Shown in pieces: positions 48,477 through 57,799 of a stretch of 64,000 nucleotides of DNA. Location of the stretch: NCBI GenBank assembly GCA_900104375.1, contig LT629302.1:1364001-1428000 (forward strand). Reading direction: 5' to 3'. The stretch comes from Flavobacteriaceae bacterium MAR_2010_188. Its GTDB lineage: Bacteria > Bacteroidota > Bacteroidia > Flavobacteriales > Flavobacteriaceae. The first letter of the stretch is position 1; every line of letters begins with the position of its first letter. Position numbers and translations under genes: made by a program. The notes below the pieces were generated by a model. It searched no databases, had not been told where the DNA came from, and saw only the letters and a list, made by a program, of their open reading frames with translations.

Positions 48477-50105
48477 TTAGTGGTTGATTATATTAGAAAT
48501 TCCCTTTAATGGGATTACTGCCCAGCGCGGACGGGAGTTAAGCTCGTAACCCAACTCGTAAACCGCTTTCTCAAGCAGACTGTATTTTAATAAAAATATT
48601 CGCTCTTGTTCGTAGCCAATATTTATGTTGTGATCTTGTATTTCCTTAACGTAAGTACTCAAGAATACGCCTATAAAATAACGATAGAGCAATTCGCCCG
48701 CGCTAAATAATTCTTCCATTGAATGCTTATAGGAATCCAGGTTATTGAAAATCGTTGCATATATCGCATAATGAAAAGAACGGAATAAACCGGCAACATC
48801 CTTTAACGGTGGTTGCTTTACTTTTCTATCGCGGATGGTACTTTCTGGCTCACCTTCGAAATCAAGAATATAAAAATCATCATCCTTTACCAATATTTGT
48901 CCAAGATGATAATCGCCATGAACCCTGATTCTTTCACCTTTCAATTTAGTCCAATTAAAAGCCACAAACCGTTTTCTGATGATGTTTTTCTTATCTAGAA
49001 ATTCTTTACCTAACTCAAGAGCAAGGCCGTCGAGTTTGTGCATACTATTTTCTATAGTATTCAATCGATTTTGAAATTGATAAAGCATCCTATTCTTCAG
49101 CCAAACTTCGTAATCTCCGTTAAAATGGGTTGGTGTGAATGAGGTATCTTCAAATTCTGAGCCTAGTGCCACGTGCATTTCTGCGGTACGTTTCGCCAAG
49201 GTCTGCATTTTCATAAAAATATCCAATCCTGCCCAATCGATAATCTGCGGTGGCACCTGTAGGATGGAAAGATGCTCAAACAGTTTAGTGTCCGGCAACT
49301 TATTGATCTTGATTTTCTTGTATTCTAGGTTCGCAAAAATCTTATTAAGTTCTCGGAGCATATATTCCCAGGCATCTCCTTCATTAGGCACCATTTCTTG
49401 CATCAGGGCAATCGTGATATTTACATTATCAGAATCCATAATATTGATGCTTCCTAAATAAGCCGGAGTATTTTTGAATTCTTTCTTTTCAGATAAAAAG
49501 CGGCTCATTTCATAATCCGGATTCTTATCTGCATAGATTCTCCTGAAAAATTTAAGCACGTACCTTTCGTTATAAACGATGGAAGTATTGCTCTGTTCTA
49601 ATCCCATAAACCTTGAAGATTCATAAGGACCTTCAGGAAATCCTAGACTTTTATGATATTGCACCCGAGTCCGGTCATTCGGAACCGCGGTCGCTATTCT
49701 TTCGAAAACCAACTTTCTAAAAGCTTCGAGATTTATGGCATCTATTATAAATCCGCTCTGACCGTTAATACTGATAGGAAGAATTCTATCATCATTTGCA
49801 AAGCTTTCATCTGAAACAAAAGCAATCGGCAAGAAGTAATGCTGAAAAAATGCTTCGGAAAAATTTACCTCCAAAATCAAACCGTAATAGATTTCATTAT
49901 TCTGTTGAATCCTGAAATATTCCGCCATTTCAATATATTTCAATTTACTCGACTTACCACCATACCAACGTTGTTTGGTAATGTATTCTTCTAGAATATC
50001 AGATAAAAAGATTTTTACGAATTTTGGATTATCTAAAAGTTCTTCCCATGTATCCGAAAATTCGTAAGGTGTGCTTAAAGTTGAATTAGTTTTCTTCTTT
50101 GCCAT
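48477..50105 (-). CDS. Maltokinase (Pep2-like)
   Basis: This 542-residue protein has the maltokinase signature near the N-terminus (ITKQRWYGGKS) and kinase motifs late in the chain: VHGDYHLGQILV (catalytic loop) and YILDFEGEP (metal-binding Asp). This is the stand-alone form; in many bacteria the same unit is fused to trehalose synthase. It makes maltose-1-phosphate from maltose and ATP, the donor for GlgE. It lies 2-3 bp from both glgE and glgB, a tightly packed operon. Confidence 0.9.
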   Translation of the reverse strand: MAKKKTNSTLSTPYEFSDTWEELLDNPKFVKIFLSDILEEYITKQRWYGGKSSKLKYIEMAEYFRIQQNNEIYYGLILEVNFSEAFFQHYFLPIAFVSDESFANDDRILPISINGQSGFIIDAINLEAFRKLVFERIATAVPNDRTRVQYHKSLGFPEGPYESSRFMGLEQSNTSIVYNERYVLKFFRRIYADKNPDYEMSRFLSEKKEFKNTPAYLGSINIMDSDNVNITIALMQEMVPNEGDAWEYMLRELNKIFANLEYKKIKINKLPDTKLFEHLSILQVPPQIIDWAGLDIFMKMQTLAKRTAEMHVALGSEFEDTSFTPTHFNGDYEVWLKNRMLYQFQNRLNTIENSMHKLDGLALELGKEFLDKKNIIRKRFVAFNWTKLKGERIRVHGDYHLGQILVKDDDFYILDFEGEPESTIRDRKVKQPPLKDVAGLFRSFHYAIYATIFNNLDSYKHSMEELFSAGELLYRYFIGVFLSTYVKEIQDHNINIGYEQERIFLLKYSLLEKAVYELGYELNSRPRWAVIPLKGISNIINH

Positions 50106-50107
50106 GC

Positions 50108-52045
50108 TTATAGTGAAATCTTAAAAATGTGAAATGGAAGTGCAGGATGTAGTTCTACATAATTCCATTCGTCGTACCAATTATAACTGCTTCCGGTTAT
50201 AAGATCAAGAACATTGACCCTTTGTCCTGCATTCACCTTTAAATGTTTTAAGGGTAATTGTACCGAACCTTTTTGAGCATAATTATGGTCTAGACTTATG
50301 ATTATTAACAACTGATCGGTTAGGTCATCGTCATACTTGTAAAATGCCAGCAGATTATCGTTATGGAGTCCGCAGAATTCAATATTATTTGTTTGCTGAA
50401 GAGCAGGATGCAAATTTCTAACTGCATTTATTTTAGTTATTATTCGGATTAGTTTGTTGTCCTTAAACCAATCATAATTGTAAAGTTGAAATTTTTCAGA
50501 ATTGAAATATTCTTCTCTCCCAGGAATGGCATCACTTATCATATGCTCGAAAACTGGACCGTAAATCCCGATATTACTGGATAAAGTGGCCGCTAAAGCA
50601 TATCGTTGAATAAATTTTGATTCGTTTGCCCCTTGTAGATGATAGGGATTAATGTCTGGCGTATTAGGCCAAAAGTTTGGCCGCATATAATCCTTTAGCT
50701 CGGTTTTAGTCAACTCGTTCATATATTCTATAAACTCGTGTTTAGAATCTCGCCAGGTAAAATAACTGTAAGATTGACTAAATCCTTGTTTTGCCAATTG
50801 CGCCATAATCTTTGGTCGTGTAAAGGCTTCAGCTAGAAAAAGTACGTCCGGGTGTTTCTTTTTTACTTCAGTGATAATCCAATTCCAAAAATAAAATGGC
50901 TTAGTGTGCGGATTGTCCACTCTAAAGATATTTACACCAGTATCGATCCAATATAAAAGAGTATCCAAACATTCGTTCCAAAGTTTTATGTATTCTTTCG
51001 ATTCCCAGTAAATGGGCAAGATGTCCTGATATTTTTTAGGCGGATTTTCTGCATATTGAACTGTACCATCTGGTCGCCATTTAAACCATTGTGGGTGTTT
51101 TTTTACCCATGGATGGTCAGGCGCCGCTTGCAAAGCATAGTCTAATGCAATCTCAATTCCCTGGTCTTTCGCTTTTTGAACCAATACTTTAAAGTCTTCA
51201 ATCGTGCCGAGCTCTGGATTTATATCCTTGTGCCCTCCTTTTTTTGAACCGATTCCCCAAGCTGAGCCTACATCATCGTTATTGGCAACCGTAGTATTAT
51301 TTTTACCTTTTCGATTTACTTCCCCGATTGGATGGATTGGGGGAAAATACAAAGTATCGAATCCCATTTCTGCAATCCTCGGTAACAATCTTTCGCAATC
51401 CTTAAACGTTCCATGTTTATGTGGTTCCGATGAAGCTGACCTAGGGAAAAATTCATACCAGGTACTAAAAAGTGCCTTTTTACGATCTACGTAACAGGGA
51501 TATTCCTTGGAATGATTGGCTAAGAATTTTTCTGGATATTTATAGAATAAGTGATGAAGTTCTTCCGACTTCGCAATAGAGATTGACTCGTCGTACATTT
51601 TTTCATCTTCAAAATTCGCAACAAATTCTTTGATGCGTTTAGCATCAATTTTACTAGAGTTGCTCAAGATAGATTTCAAAATTTCGGCGCCTTCAAGCAA
51701 TTCCGATTTTACCTGCTGTCCATCGTCTATTTTCCTTTCTATCCCATGTTGCCAATTGAGTCCATAATCTACCCAAGCTTCAACTTTGTAATGAAACATT
51801 CCTTGCTTAGAAACCTTAAAACTTCCCTGCCACTCGTCATTAATGGTATGATGCATCCTTGCTTCTTCCCATTTCTTATCTTTTTCGGCCTTAAATAAAA
51901 TAGAAGCCCCGAGCACATCGTGACCGTCGGCCATAATATGTGCATCTACTAAAACAATTTCATCTACAATTCTTTTAATTGGTAATTCACCACAATTAAT
52001 ATTAGGATTAACGTTCTCTATTATAACTCTAATTTGGTTCTGCAT
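50108..52045 (-). CDS. glgE: Alpha-1,4-glucan:maltose-1-phosphate maltosyltransferase
   Basis: This 645-residue GH13_3 enzyme elongates alpha-1,4-glucan by two glucose units from maltose-1-phosphate. Visible: an N-terminal beta domain (IENVNPNINCGELPIKRI), YFPPIHPIGEVNRKGKNN, ALDYALQAAPDHPWV, IFRVDNPHTKPFYFW (nucleophile Asp) and FLAEAFTRP (acid Glu). Length matches. First gene of the four-gene glucan operon, divergent from msrB across about 140 bp. No trehalose synthase gene is adjacent. Confidence 0.95.
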   Translation of the reverse strand: MQNQIRVIIENVNPNINCGELPIKRIVDEIVLVDAHIMADGHDVLGASILFKAEKDKKWEEARMHHTINDEWQGSFKVSKQGMFHYKVEAWVDYGLNWQHGIERKIDDGQQVKSELLEGAEILKSILSNSSKIDAKRIKEFVANFEDEKMYDESISIAKSEELHHLFYKYPEKFLANHSKEYPCYVDRKKALFSTWYEFFPRSASSEPHKHGTFKDCERLLPRIAEMGFDTLYFPPIHPIGEVNRKGKNNTTVANNDDVGSAWGIGSKKGGHKDINPELGTIEDFKVLVQKAKDQGIEIALDYALQAAPDHPWVKKHPQWFKWRPDGTVQYAENPPKKYQDILPIYWESKEYIKLWNECLDTLLYWIDTGVNIFRVDNPHTKPFYFWNWIITEVKKKHPDVLFLAEAFTRPKIMAQLAKQGFSQSYSYFTWRDSKHEFIEYMNELTKTELKDYMRPNFWPNTPDINPYHLQGANESKFIQRYALAATLSSNIGIYGPVFEHMISDAIPGREEYFNSEKFQLYNYDWFKDNKLIRIITKINAVRNLHPALQQTNNIEFCGLHNDNLLAFYKYDDDLTDQLLIIISLDHNYAQKGSVQLPLKHLKVNAGQRVNVLDLITGSSYNWYDEWNYVELHPALPFHIFKISL

Positions 52046-52183
52046 CTAAGTGGATTATTTTTGTTGAAGCCTATAAAAATAAGAATATTTAGGCTGAATC
52101 CTTAAATTTACAAAACTTATAGTTGACTGAATCCGTAAGTTTATTATATGATTTTCGACTTTAGGTAATAAAAAAAATAAAAC

Positions 52184-52660
52184 ATGAATAAATTAGTATT
52201 TATAGGATTAGCGCTCGTAATGTTTAATTGCAAGAGCAATGCTCAGGAAAAGGAGAGTAATAATTTTGAAGTATCAAAGACGGCTGACGAATGGAAAGCT
52301 GAGCTAACTGATGCCGAATATTATGTTTTACGTCAAGAAGGAACTGAAAGACCCTTCAGCAGTCCTTTAAACAAAAATTACGAAAAAGGAACTTATGTCT
52401 GCGCAGCCTGTTCTACCCCACTTTTTAAAAGTGAAAACAAATTCGATTCTGGAACCGGATGGCCAAGTTTTGACCAAGAAATAGAAGGAAATGTTGCTTT
52501 CTCTACCGATAACAATTTAGGTTATACGAGAAGTGAGGAGCATTGTGCAGTTTGTGGAGGTCATTTGGGTCATGTCTTTAATGACGGACCGTCCGAGACA
52601 ACTGGCGAAAGGCACTGTATTAATGGTGTCGCCCTAGAATTTGTCCCTGCAGACAAATAG
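52184..52660 (+). CDS. msrB: Peptide-methionine (R)-S-oxide reductase, lipoprotein form
   Basis: This 158-residue MsrB repairs oxidised methionine (R form). It has zinc Cys pairs (YVCAACSTPLF and HCAVCGGHLGHVF), the SGTGWPSF signature and catalytic Cys in RHCINGVALEF. The first ~20 residues form a lipoprotein signal (LALVMFNCKS), so this copy should act in the periplasm or on the outer membrane. It is divergent from glgE and ends at a strong terminator. Confidence 0.95.
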   Translation: MNKLVFIGLALVMFNCKSNAQEKESNNFEVSKTADEWKAELTDAEYYVLRQEGTERPFSSPLNKNYEKGTYVCAACSTPLFKSENKFDSGTGWPSFDQEIEGNVAFSTDNNLGYTRSEEHCAVCGGHLGHVFNDGPSETTGERHCINGVALEFVPADK

Positions 52661-52681
52661 TAAGATAAATTTATAAAATAC

Positions 52682-52727
52682 TGCCGAATTTTAGTGCTCA
52701 ATAAGCACTAGAATTCGGCTTTTTTTG
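52682..52727 (+). terminator. Terminator of msrB
   Basis: A long stem pairs GCCGAATT.TAGTGCT with AGCACTA.AATTCGGC around a 5-base loop with one bulge, followed by TTTTTTTG. It lies about 22 bases after the msrB stop. Confidence 0.88.
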
Positions 52728-52775
52728 TTTTACATATTGATCATCAACCAAGAGCACAAATTATATGTTGTGGTT

Positions 52776-52804
52776 TTTGAAAACAATTTTGTTTCGTACC
52801 TTCG
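52776..52804 (+). promoter_or_regulatory. Promoter of lpdA
   Basis: TTTG at 52776-52779 is followed 17 bases later by TACCTTCG (52797-52804), one mismatch from the -7 consensus TAnnTTTG. Transcription would begin near 52810, about 25 bases before the lpdA start. Confidence 0.5.
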
Positions 52805-52834
52805 TCACTTCACAAATCGACTAAAGAAAATCAA

Positions 52835-54211
52835 ATGAGTAAATACGATGTCATTGTACTAGGAAGTGGTCCTGGAGGTTATGTTACCGCAATTAGATCT
52901 TCACAATTAGGCTTTAAAACCGCTATAATAGAAAAGGAAAGTTTAGGCGGAGTTTGCCTTAATTGGGGTTGTATACCTACAAAAGCGCTTCTAAAATCTG
53001 CACAGGTTTTCGATTATCTAAAACATGCCGAAGAGTACGGACTTTCTGTTAAAGAAGCTGACAAGGATTTTGGAGCAGTTATTAAGAGAAGCCGAAATGT
53101 TGCAGATGGCATGAGCAAAGGCGTTCAATTTTTGATGAAAAAAAATAAAATCGAGGTGATTAAAGGTTTCGGAACACTGAAACCTGGTAAGAAAATCGAT
53201 GTCGATGGCACAGAATATTCTGCAGACCACATTATTATTGCTACGGGTGCTCGCTCACGTGAGCTTCCTAGCCTTAAGCAAGATGGCAAGACTGTAATTG
53301 GCTATAGAGAAGCGATGAGCTTAGATAAACAACCTAAAAAGATGATTGTCGTCGGTTCAGGGGCTATCGGAGTAGAGTTTGCTTATTTCTATAATTCTAT
53401 GGGAACAGAAATTACTTTGGTTGAATATTTACCGAACGTTGTCCCGGTGGAAGACGAAGAGGTTTCAAAACAACTTGAGAAGAGCTTAAAGAAACAAGGA
53501 ATCAATGTTATGACTTCTTCTGAAGTCACCAAAGTTGAAAAAACCGACGGAGGTATTAAAGCAACCATCAAAACTGCTAAGGGAGAAGAAACAATTGAAG
53601 CCGATTTAGTTTTATCAGCAGTAGGAATTAAAAGCAATATCGAAAATATAGGTCTAGAAGAAGTTGGAATTGCAACAGACCGTGATAAAATCTTAGTAAA
53701 CGATTACTATCAGACAAACATTCCAGGTTATTACGCTATTGGCGATGTAACTCCAGGACAAGCTCTTGCTCACGTTGCCTCTGCTGAAGGTATTCTGTGC
53801 GTTGAAAAAATCGCAGGACAACATGTGGAAGCTCTAGACTACGGAAACATACCAGGCTGTACTTATTGCGTACCTGAAATTGCAAGCGTAGGCCTTACCG
53901 AAAAACAAGCCAGAGAAAGAGGTCTGGATATAAAAGTTGGAAAATTTCCTTTTTCTGCATCAGGAAAAGCAAGTGCTTCAGGAAACAAAGAAGGTTTTGT
54001 AAAGGTAATTTTTGATGCTAAATACGGTGAATGGTTAGGTTGCCATATGATTGGCGCTGGTGTAACGGATATGATTGCTGAAGCTGTCTTAGGACGTAAA
54101 TTAGAAACGACAGGACACGAAGTTCTTAAAGCGGTTCATCCTCATCCAACCATGAGTGAAGCGGTTATGGAAGCCGTTGCAGCTGCGTATGATGAAGTAA
54201 TTCATCTTTAG
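52835..54211 (+). CDS. lpdA: Dihydrolipoyl dehydrogenase
   Basis: This 458-residue flavoprotein (E3 subunit) reoxidises dihydrolipoamide of the 2-oxo-acid dehydrogenase complexes with NAD+. It has the FAD motif VLGSGPGGYVTAI, the redox disulfide GGVCLNWGCIPTKALL, the NAD motif VVGSGAIGVEFAYF, and the catalytic HPHPTMSEA near the C-terminus. Length matches. It has its own promoter candidate and no adjacent E1 or E2 gene. A heptamer array follows the stop. Confidence 0.96.
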   Translation: MSKYDVIVLGSGPGGYVTAIRSSQLGFKTAIIEKESLGGVCLNWGCIPTKALLKSAQVFDYLKHAEEYGLSVKEADKDFGAVIKRSRNVADGMSKGVQFLMKKNKIEVIKGFGTLKPGKKIDVDGTEYSADHIIIATGARSRELPSLKQDGKTVIGYREAMSLDKQPKKMIVVGSGAIGVEFAYFYNSMGTEITLVEYLPNVVPVEDEEVSKQLEKSLKKQGINVMTSSEVTKVEKTDGGIKATIKTAKGEETIEADLVLSAVGIKSNIENIGLEEVGIATDRDKILVNDYYQTNIPGYYAIGDVTPGQALAHVASAEGILCVEKIAGQHVEALDYGNIPGCTYCVPEIASVGLTEKQARERGLDIKVGKFPFSASGKASASGNKEGFVKVIFDAKYGEWLGCHMIGAGVTDMIAEAVLGRKLETTGHEVLKAVHPHPTMSEAVMEAVAAAYDEVIHL

Positions 54212-54536
54212 AGTTCGGTCCAGATTCTTGGAAGTTAGAAGCTAGAAGTTAGAAGTTAGAAGTTAGAAGTTAGAAGTTAGAAGTTAGAAGTTAGAAGTTA
54301 GAAGTTAGAAGTTAGAAGTTAGAAGTTAGAAGTTAGAAGTTAGAAGTTAGAAGTTAGAAGTTAGAAGTTAGAAGTTAGAAAAAATCGATTTTTGGTTTTA
54401 GCGACGTGTCAAACTGAAAAGTCTTATATCTTTTTTATAAAGTCTTTTGTCTTAAATCTTATATCTTTTAGGCATTGTCTTTTATCTTGTCTCTTGGTTC
54501 TATTGTCTTGGTGCTACTTTCTCGGTTTTAATAAAC
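54212..54536. other. Convergent intergenic region of low-complexity repeats
   Basis: About 325 bp between the lpdA and aroQ stops. It is mostly a GAAGTTA array (54231-54379), followed by a T-rich stretch (54410-54530) with CTTAAAT and CTTATAT heptamer-like units that match the arrays near 34134. No gene and no ordinary terminator were found. Confidence 0.65.
54231..54379. repeat. 21-copy GAAGTTA tandem array
   Basis: Twenty-one consecutive 7-base units run from 54231 to 54377. Only the second unit differs (GAAGCTA). The near-perfect state suggests recent slippage expansion. The array lies between convergent lpdA and aroQ, outside any gene. Confidence 0.95.
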
Positions 54537-54956
54537 TCAATCTATAAAACTCTGAATGGCTAAGGCATAACTTTGAAGTCCAAAACCGACTATTACGCCT
54601 TTTGTGCTGGAAGCGATAAAGGAATGATGGCGAAATTCTTCCCTTCCGTAGGTATTTGAGATATGCACTTCCACTACTGGTGTTTTAATAGCTTTTACAG
54701 CATCACCGATACCGACAGATGTATGGGTGTATGCCGCAGCGTTTAGAACAATTCCGTCGTATGAAAATCCTACTTCATGTAATTTATTAATCAGCTCTCC
54801 TTCCACGTTAGATTGAAAATATTCAATTTGGTGATTGCTGAATTTCTGCTTTATCTCTTCAAGAAATTCTGTAAATGATAGATTTCCATATAAATTAGGT
54901 TCGCGCTTACCAAGTAGGTTTAGATTTGGCCCGTTTATGATTATCAATTTTTTCAT
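54537..54956 (-). CDS. aroQ: 3-dehydroquinate dehydratase type II
   Basis: This ~139-residue enzyme catalyses the third step of the shikimate pathway. Motifs: IINGPNLNLLGKREP, then NAAAYTHTSVGIGDAV (catalytic His region), EVHISNTYGREEFRHHS, and a C-terminal GFGLQSYALAI. The frame runs upstream to 55049, but that extension covers the terminator of the next gene and has no family match, so I take the ATG at 54956. The length then equals the family standard. Confidence 0.95.
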   Translation of the reverse strand: MKKLIIINGPNLNLLGKREPNLYGNLSFTEFLEEIKQKFSNHQIEYFQSNVEGELINKLHEVGFSYDGIVLNAAAYTHTSVGIGDAVKAIKTPVVEVHISNTYGREEFRHHSFIASSTKGVIVGFGLQSYALAIQSFID

Positions 54957-55018
54957 ATTGTAAATATAGTAAAAGGTCAAACTACAAAATCTTTCTAAAA
55001 TCCCTTTAGCTGTAAGAC

Positions 55019-55048
55019 AAAAAAAACCGAAGCAAGGCTTCGGTTTCA
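55019..55048 (-). terminator. Terminator of the barrel protein gene at 55070
   Basis: An ACCGAAGC / GCTTCGGT stem lies about 20 bases after the stop at 55070. On the minus strand it is followed by a T-run. Confidence 0.88.
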
Positions 55049-55069
55049 AAGTTTGAATTGTAGATTATT

Positions 55070-55702
55070 TTAATACAAGAGAAATAAAAGCCCTGTGTTA
55101 ACACTTGTTCGTCCGTTCGTGATTGAGGTACCTCTTCCATCTTCAAATATATTATCTAAACCCGCTTGATGGTCGATTTCGAAAAACATTTTCACGTGTT
55201 CGTTGATTAAGAATTTATAGCCACCGCCAAAGGCAAGACCAAAATCTTCTTTATTGATGAGTTCTTTAATATCAACATCTGGATCTACTACGGTTGCGCT
55301 GGTTAAAAACCCTATATAAGGGCCAAAATTAACATACCAATTGCGCGCACGACCAAAGTGGAAGTCGGCCATTACGGGAATCGTTATATAATCTAAAGCA
55401 TAATCGGTAATGAATTCTTCGTAAGGATCTTCGTAGTAAAATAAATCATCTGCCCATCCTTTTCTATCATAGATAAGTTTTGCTTTGATTCCCCATCTAT
55501 CACTAAAATAATATTCCGCAGAACCACCGATATTAAACGCAAGTCTAGTATTTGTGGGAACGCTGGAATAATAATCGTTGTCGGTAATATTCGAGAAGTT
55601 TAGTCCTATGTTAAGTCCGGCTTCGACCTGTCCCTTTTGCTGGGCAAAAGAAAATGAAGTCATTAAAATCAAGGCGAAGAATGCAAATAAATTATTTTTC
55701 AT
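55070..55702 (-). CDS. Outer-membrane beta-barrel protein (porin-like family)
   Basis: This 210-residue protein has a signal peptide ending TSFSFAQ and alternating hydrophobic strands typical of the 8-stranded outer-membrane barrel family (PF13568-like), with VEAGLNIGLNFSNIT near the start, YYFSDRWGIKAKLIYDRKG, and a C-terminal NTGLLFLLY. No catalytic motif is visible; the role is unknown. It is the first of four small barrel genes in a row and resembles those at 57021 and 55795. Confidence 0.82.
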   Translation of the reverse strand: MKNNLFAFFALILMTSFSFAQQKGQVEAGLNIGLNFSNITDNDYYSSVPTNTRLAFNIGGSAEYYFSDRWGIKAKLIYDRKGWADDLFYYEDPYEEFITDYALDYITIPVMADFHFGRARNWYVNFGPYIGFLTSATVVDPDVDIKELINKEDFGLAFGGGYKFLINEHVKMFFEIDHQAGLDNIFEDGRGTSITNGRTSVNTGLLFLLY

Positions 55703-55794
55703 CTGTTGAAGATTTGAGTTAAAATTCTTCCTTACAACAAGAATGCTGCCAATTTATTTTGAAGGCATGTTTGAAAGCTTTATAAAAAATAGAA

Positions 55795-56361
55795 TTAGAA
55801 TCTATAACCCACACCTGCATTAAAAATATGGCCTTTTATGGATATTTCGTACTCGCCAGTGTAGACGTCATTTATCTGAAAGGTATAGCGTGAATCAAAA
55901 AACCAATGTTCACTGAAATCATATCCTAGTCCCACAGCAAGCGAAACCCCGAAACGAGTAAAATCATCTTCGTTTACGTCAAATCCAAATTCTTCAGCTT
56001 GGCCCAAGAATTCACCGATTGGGTATGGATCAGTACTATAATCAAATTGAGGACCTGCTTGAATGTTGAATTTGGCGATAGGATAATATTTTATCACCAG
56101 TGGAAGCATTAACAATCCGTAATCTTCGTTACGAGCATAAAGCAATTCTGGTTGAAAGTGGAATTTTTCAGAAAGAACCCATTCTAGTTCTATTCCTGCA
56201 AAGCCTCCTGATTTTTTAGTCTCATCCACTTCTTGATCAAGGTACTCGATTTTTCCACTGACATTAAGATACCCAGCAGTTACTCCGAATGAAGGATTTT
56301 GACTGAATGCGGCTGTAATTCCAATGAAAGAAAAAATTAATGTTAGGCTTAAATTTTTCAT
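55795..56361 (-). CDS. Outer-membrane beta-barrel protein
   Basis: This 188-residue protein has a signal peptide ending AAFSQ, then FGVTAGYLNVSGK and alternating strands including FHFQPELLYARNEDYGLLMLPLVIKYY, and a C-terminal IFNAGVGYRF, a typical outer-membrane barrel end with terminal Phe. Function is unknown. It lies 92 bp upstream of the 55070 gene and 38 bp downstream of the next barrel gene. Confidence 0.8.
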   Translation of the reverse strand: MKNLSLTLIFSFIGITAAFSQNPSFGVTAGYLNVSGKIEYLDQEVDETKKSGGFAGIELEWVLSEKFHFQPELLYARNEDYGLLMLPLVIKYYPIAKFNIQAGPQFDYSTDPYPIGEFLGQAEEFGFDVNEDDFTRFGVSLAVGLGYDFSEHWFFDSRYTFQINDVYTGEYEISIKGHIFNAGVGYRF

Positions 56362-56399
56362 CTAATCAATAGTTAATTATTGTGGTTGATATGTTTGAT

Positions 56400-56897
56400 T
56401 TAATATTCTTCAAAAAACCCGAATTCTACACCAATGGATATAGAACTTAATGATGCCTGATTTACGGTAAGACCCCTATAAGCTAAAACCAGGTCCGCTT
56501 TGGGGACAAATCTGTATTGAATTTTTGGACTATAAAATATACCTCCATCCGCGTTTTTAGGCTGTAACAAAAGTGCGTAACCCACATCTCCACCAATTCT
56601 CAATTCATCTGATATGTTGAATTGGGCACTACCTCCCACCGGAATATATACTAAATCTTCTGCAACGGGGGTATAATTTTTATCGGCTAGATATCTTGAA
56701 TAGCCCGTGGTGACCCCAACATGGATTTCTCGGGATATATGAAAAAGATAATCGAGATTACCTTGAAGATGTATCAAATAAGGTTTAGAGTCTTGTCCAA
56801 TAGGCAATCCGGCATTTATTCCAAATTTAACTCCCTCTTGAGAAAACATGGCAAAACCAAAAACCATCGCCATTAGTGTTGTAGTAATTCTTTTCAT
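56400..56897 (-). CDS. Small outer-membrane beta-barrel protein
   Basis: This 165-residue protein has a signal peptide ending FAMFSQ and a barrel pattern: GVKFGINAGLPIG, then NFDYLFHIS-like strands, ELRIGGDVGYALLL and a C-terminal SISIGVEFGFFEEY. It is shorter and more divergent than its neighbours; the last residue is Tyr, not Phe. No specific function is visible. Confidence 0.75.
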   Translation of the reverse strand: MKRITTTLMAMVFGFAMFSQEGVKFGINAGLPIGQDSKPYLIHLQGNLDYLFHISREIHVGVTTGYSRYLADKNYTPVAEDLVYIPVGGSAQFNISDELRIGGDVGYALLLQPKNADGGIFYSPKIQYRFVPKADLVLAYRGLTVNQASLSSISIGVEFGFFEEY

Positions 56898-56979
56898 TTT
56901 AATAAGATTTGGTCGACGAAAGATATAAAAAAAACGATTACAAGTAATTTTTTGATCATAATTTTTCCACTTGAAATAA

Positions 56980-57007
56980 AAAAAGGGACCAATTTTGATC
57001 CCTTTTA
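56980..57007 (-). terminator. Terminator of the barrel protein gene at 57021
   Basis: AAAAGGGA (56981-56988) and TCCCTTTT (56999-57006) pair. On the minus strand the stem extends inward with a G-U pair and ends in a T-run. Confidence 0.82.
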
Positions 57008-57020
57008 TACTTTCACTACC

Positions 57021-57605
57021 TTAAAACATATAGCCTACTGAGAAACTCAACACAGAGTTAGTGAGGTCATCCCCAAAAGTATCTTCATCACCACCATCGA
57101 AAACATTAGAAATACCAATCATGTAGCGTGCTTGCAAAAATAGACCGGTTTCCATATTATAAGAAAGACCACCGCCTAATGAAATATCCGATCCTTTAAA
57201 GAAATCTTTTACATCAGTGTCTCTTCCATCCGATTCGCCTTTCGCATTCATAAGAATCCCGACTTGGGGACCAGCTTCAATTGCAAAATCTTCTGAAATA
57301 TAATACTTCGCCATTACTGGAATGTTTAAATAATCCAGTTTTAATTTAGTCTCAAAATCGTCGACTTTAGACTGAAGGCCCTGTTGGGAGTAAACAAGTT
57401 CTGGTTGAATGAAGAACTTTTCACCCACCATCAGTTCGTAAATCGCCCCAATGTGAAAGCCCGTACGACCATCTGCGTCTTCAACGTTATCCCCAGTTAA
57501 CTTGGCAAAGTTAACACCAGCTTTCACCCCAAAGTGAGATTCCATTTGAGCGAAGCCGTTAAAACCAAACATGGCCAGTGCAGCCACAATTACTAATTTT
57601 TTCAT
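57021..57605 (-). CDS. Outer-membrane beta-barrel protein (porin-like family)
   Basis: This 194-residue protein has a signal peptide ending FNGFAQ, then HFGVKAGVNFAKLTG, FFIQPELVYSQQG, LKLDYLNIPVMAKYYIS and a C-terminal SFSVGYMF with terminal Phe. This is the common small barrel of the Bacteroidota (PF13568-like). The same YLNIPVMAKY type of strand occurs at 55070 (DYITIPVMADF), so they are paralogues. Function is unknown. It is divergent from xerD. Confidence 0.83.
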   Translation of the reverse strand: MKKLVIVAALAMFGFNGFAQMESHFGVKAGVNFAKLTGDNVEDADGRTGFHIGAIYELMVGEKFFIQPELVYSQQGLQSKVDDFETKLKLDYLNIPVMAKYYISEDFAIEAGPQVGILMNAKGESDGRDTDVKDFFKGSDISLGGGLSYNMETGLFLQARYMIGISNVFDGGDEDTFGDDLTNSVLSFSVGYMF

Positions 57606-57799
57606 AATTAAGAGTTTTTAAATTGATTAGTTTAAACTACCAACTTTTGAGAAATGTTATATATGGACAATAAGTAGTTATTAACAAGTTAATAAACACA
57701 AAAATTCAAAATGTTGTAATCTAGATACTTGCATTTTGCGTTATTAACAATATTAAAGACAAATATCCTATTTTGTTATTTAGGATTACTTTTAAGGAT

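Noticed and set aside
54231-54379. CRISPR array
   Set aside because: Units are 7 bp without spacers and no cas gene is near.
54957-55049. 31-residue N-terminal extension of AroQ
   Set aside because: It runs through the terminator of the neighbouring gene and lacks family similarity.
57773-57799. TTG start extending XerD
   Set aside because: The ATG at 57800 gives the standard length of about 298 residues.
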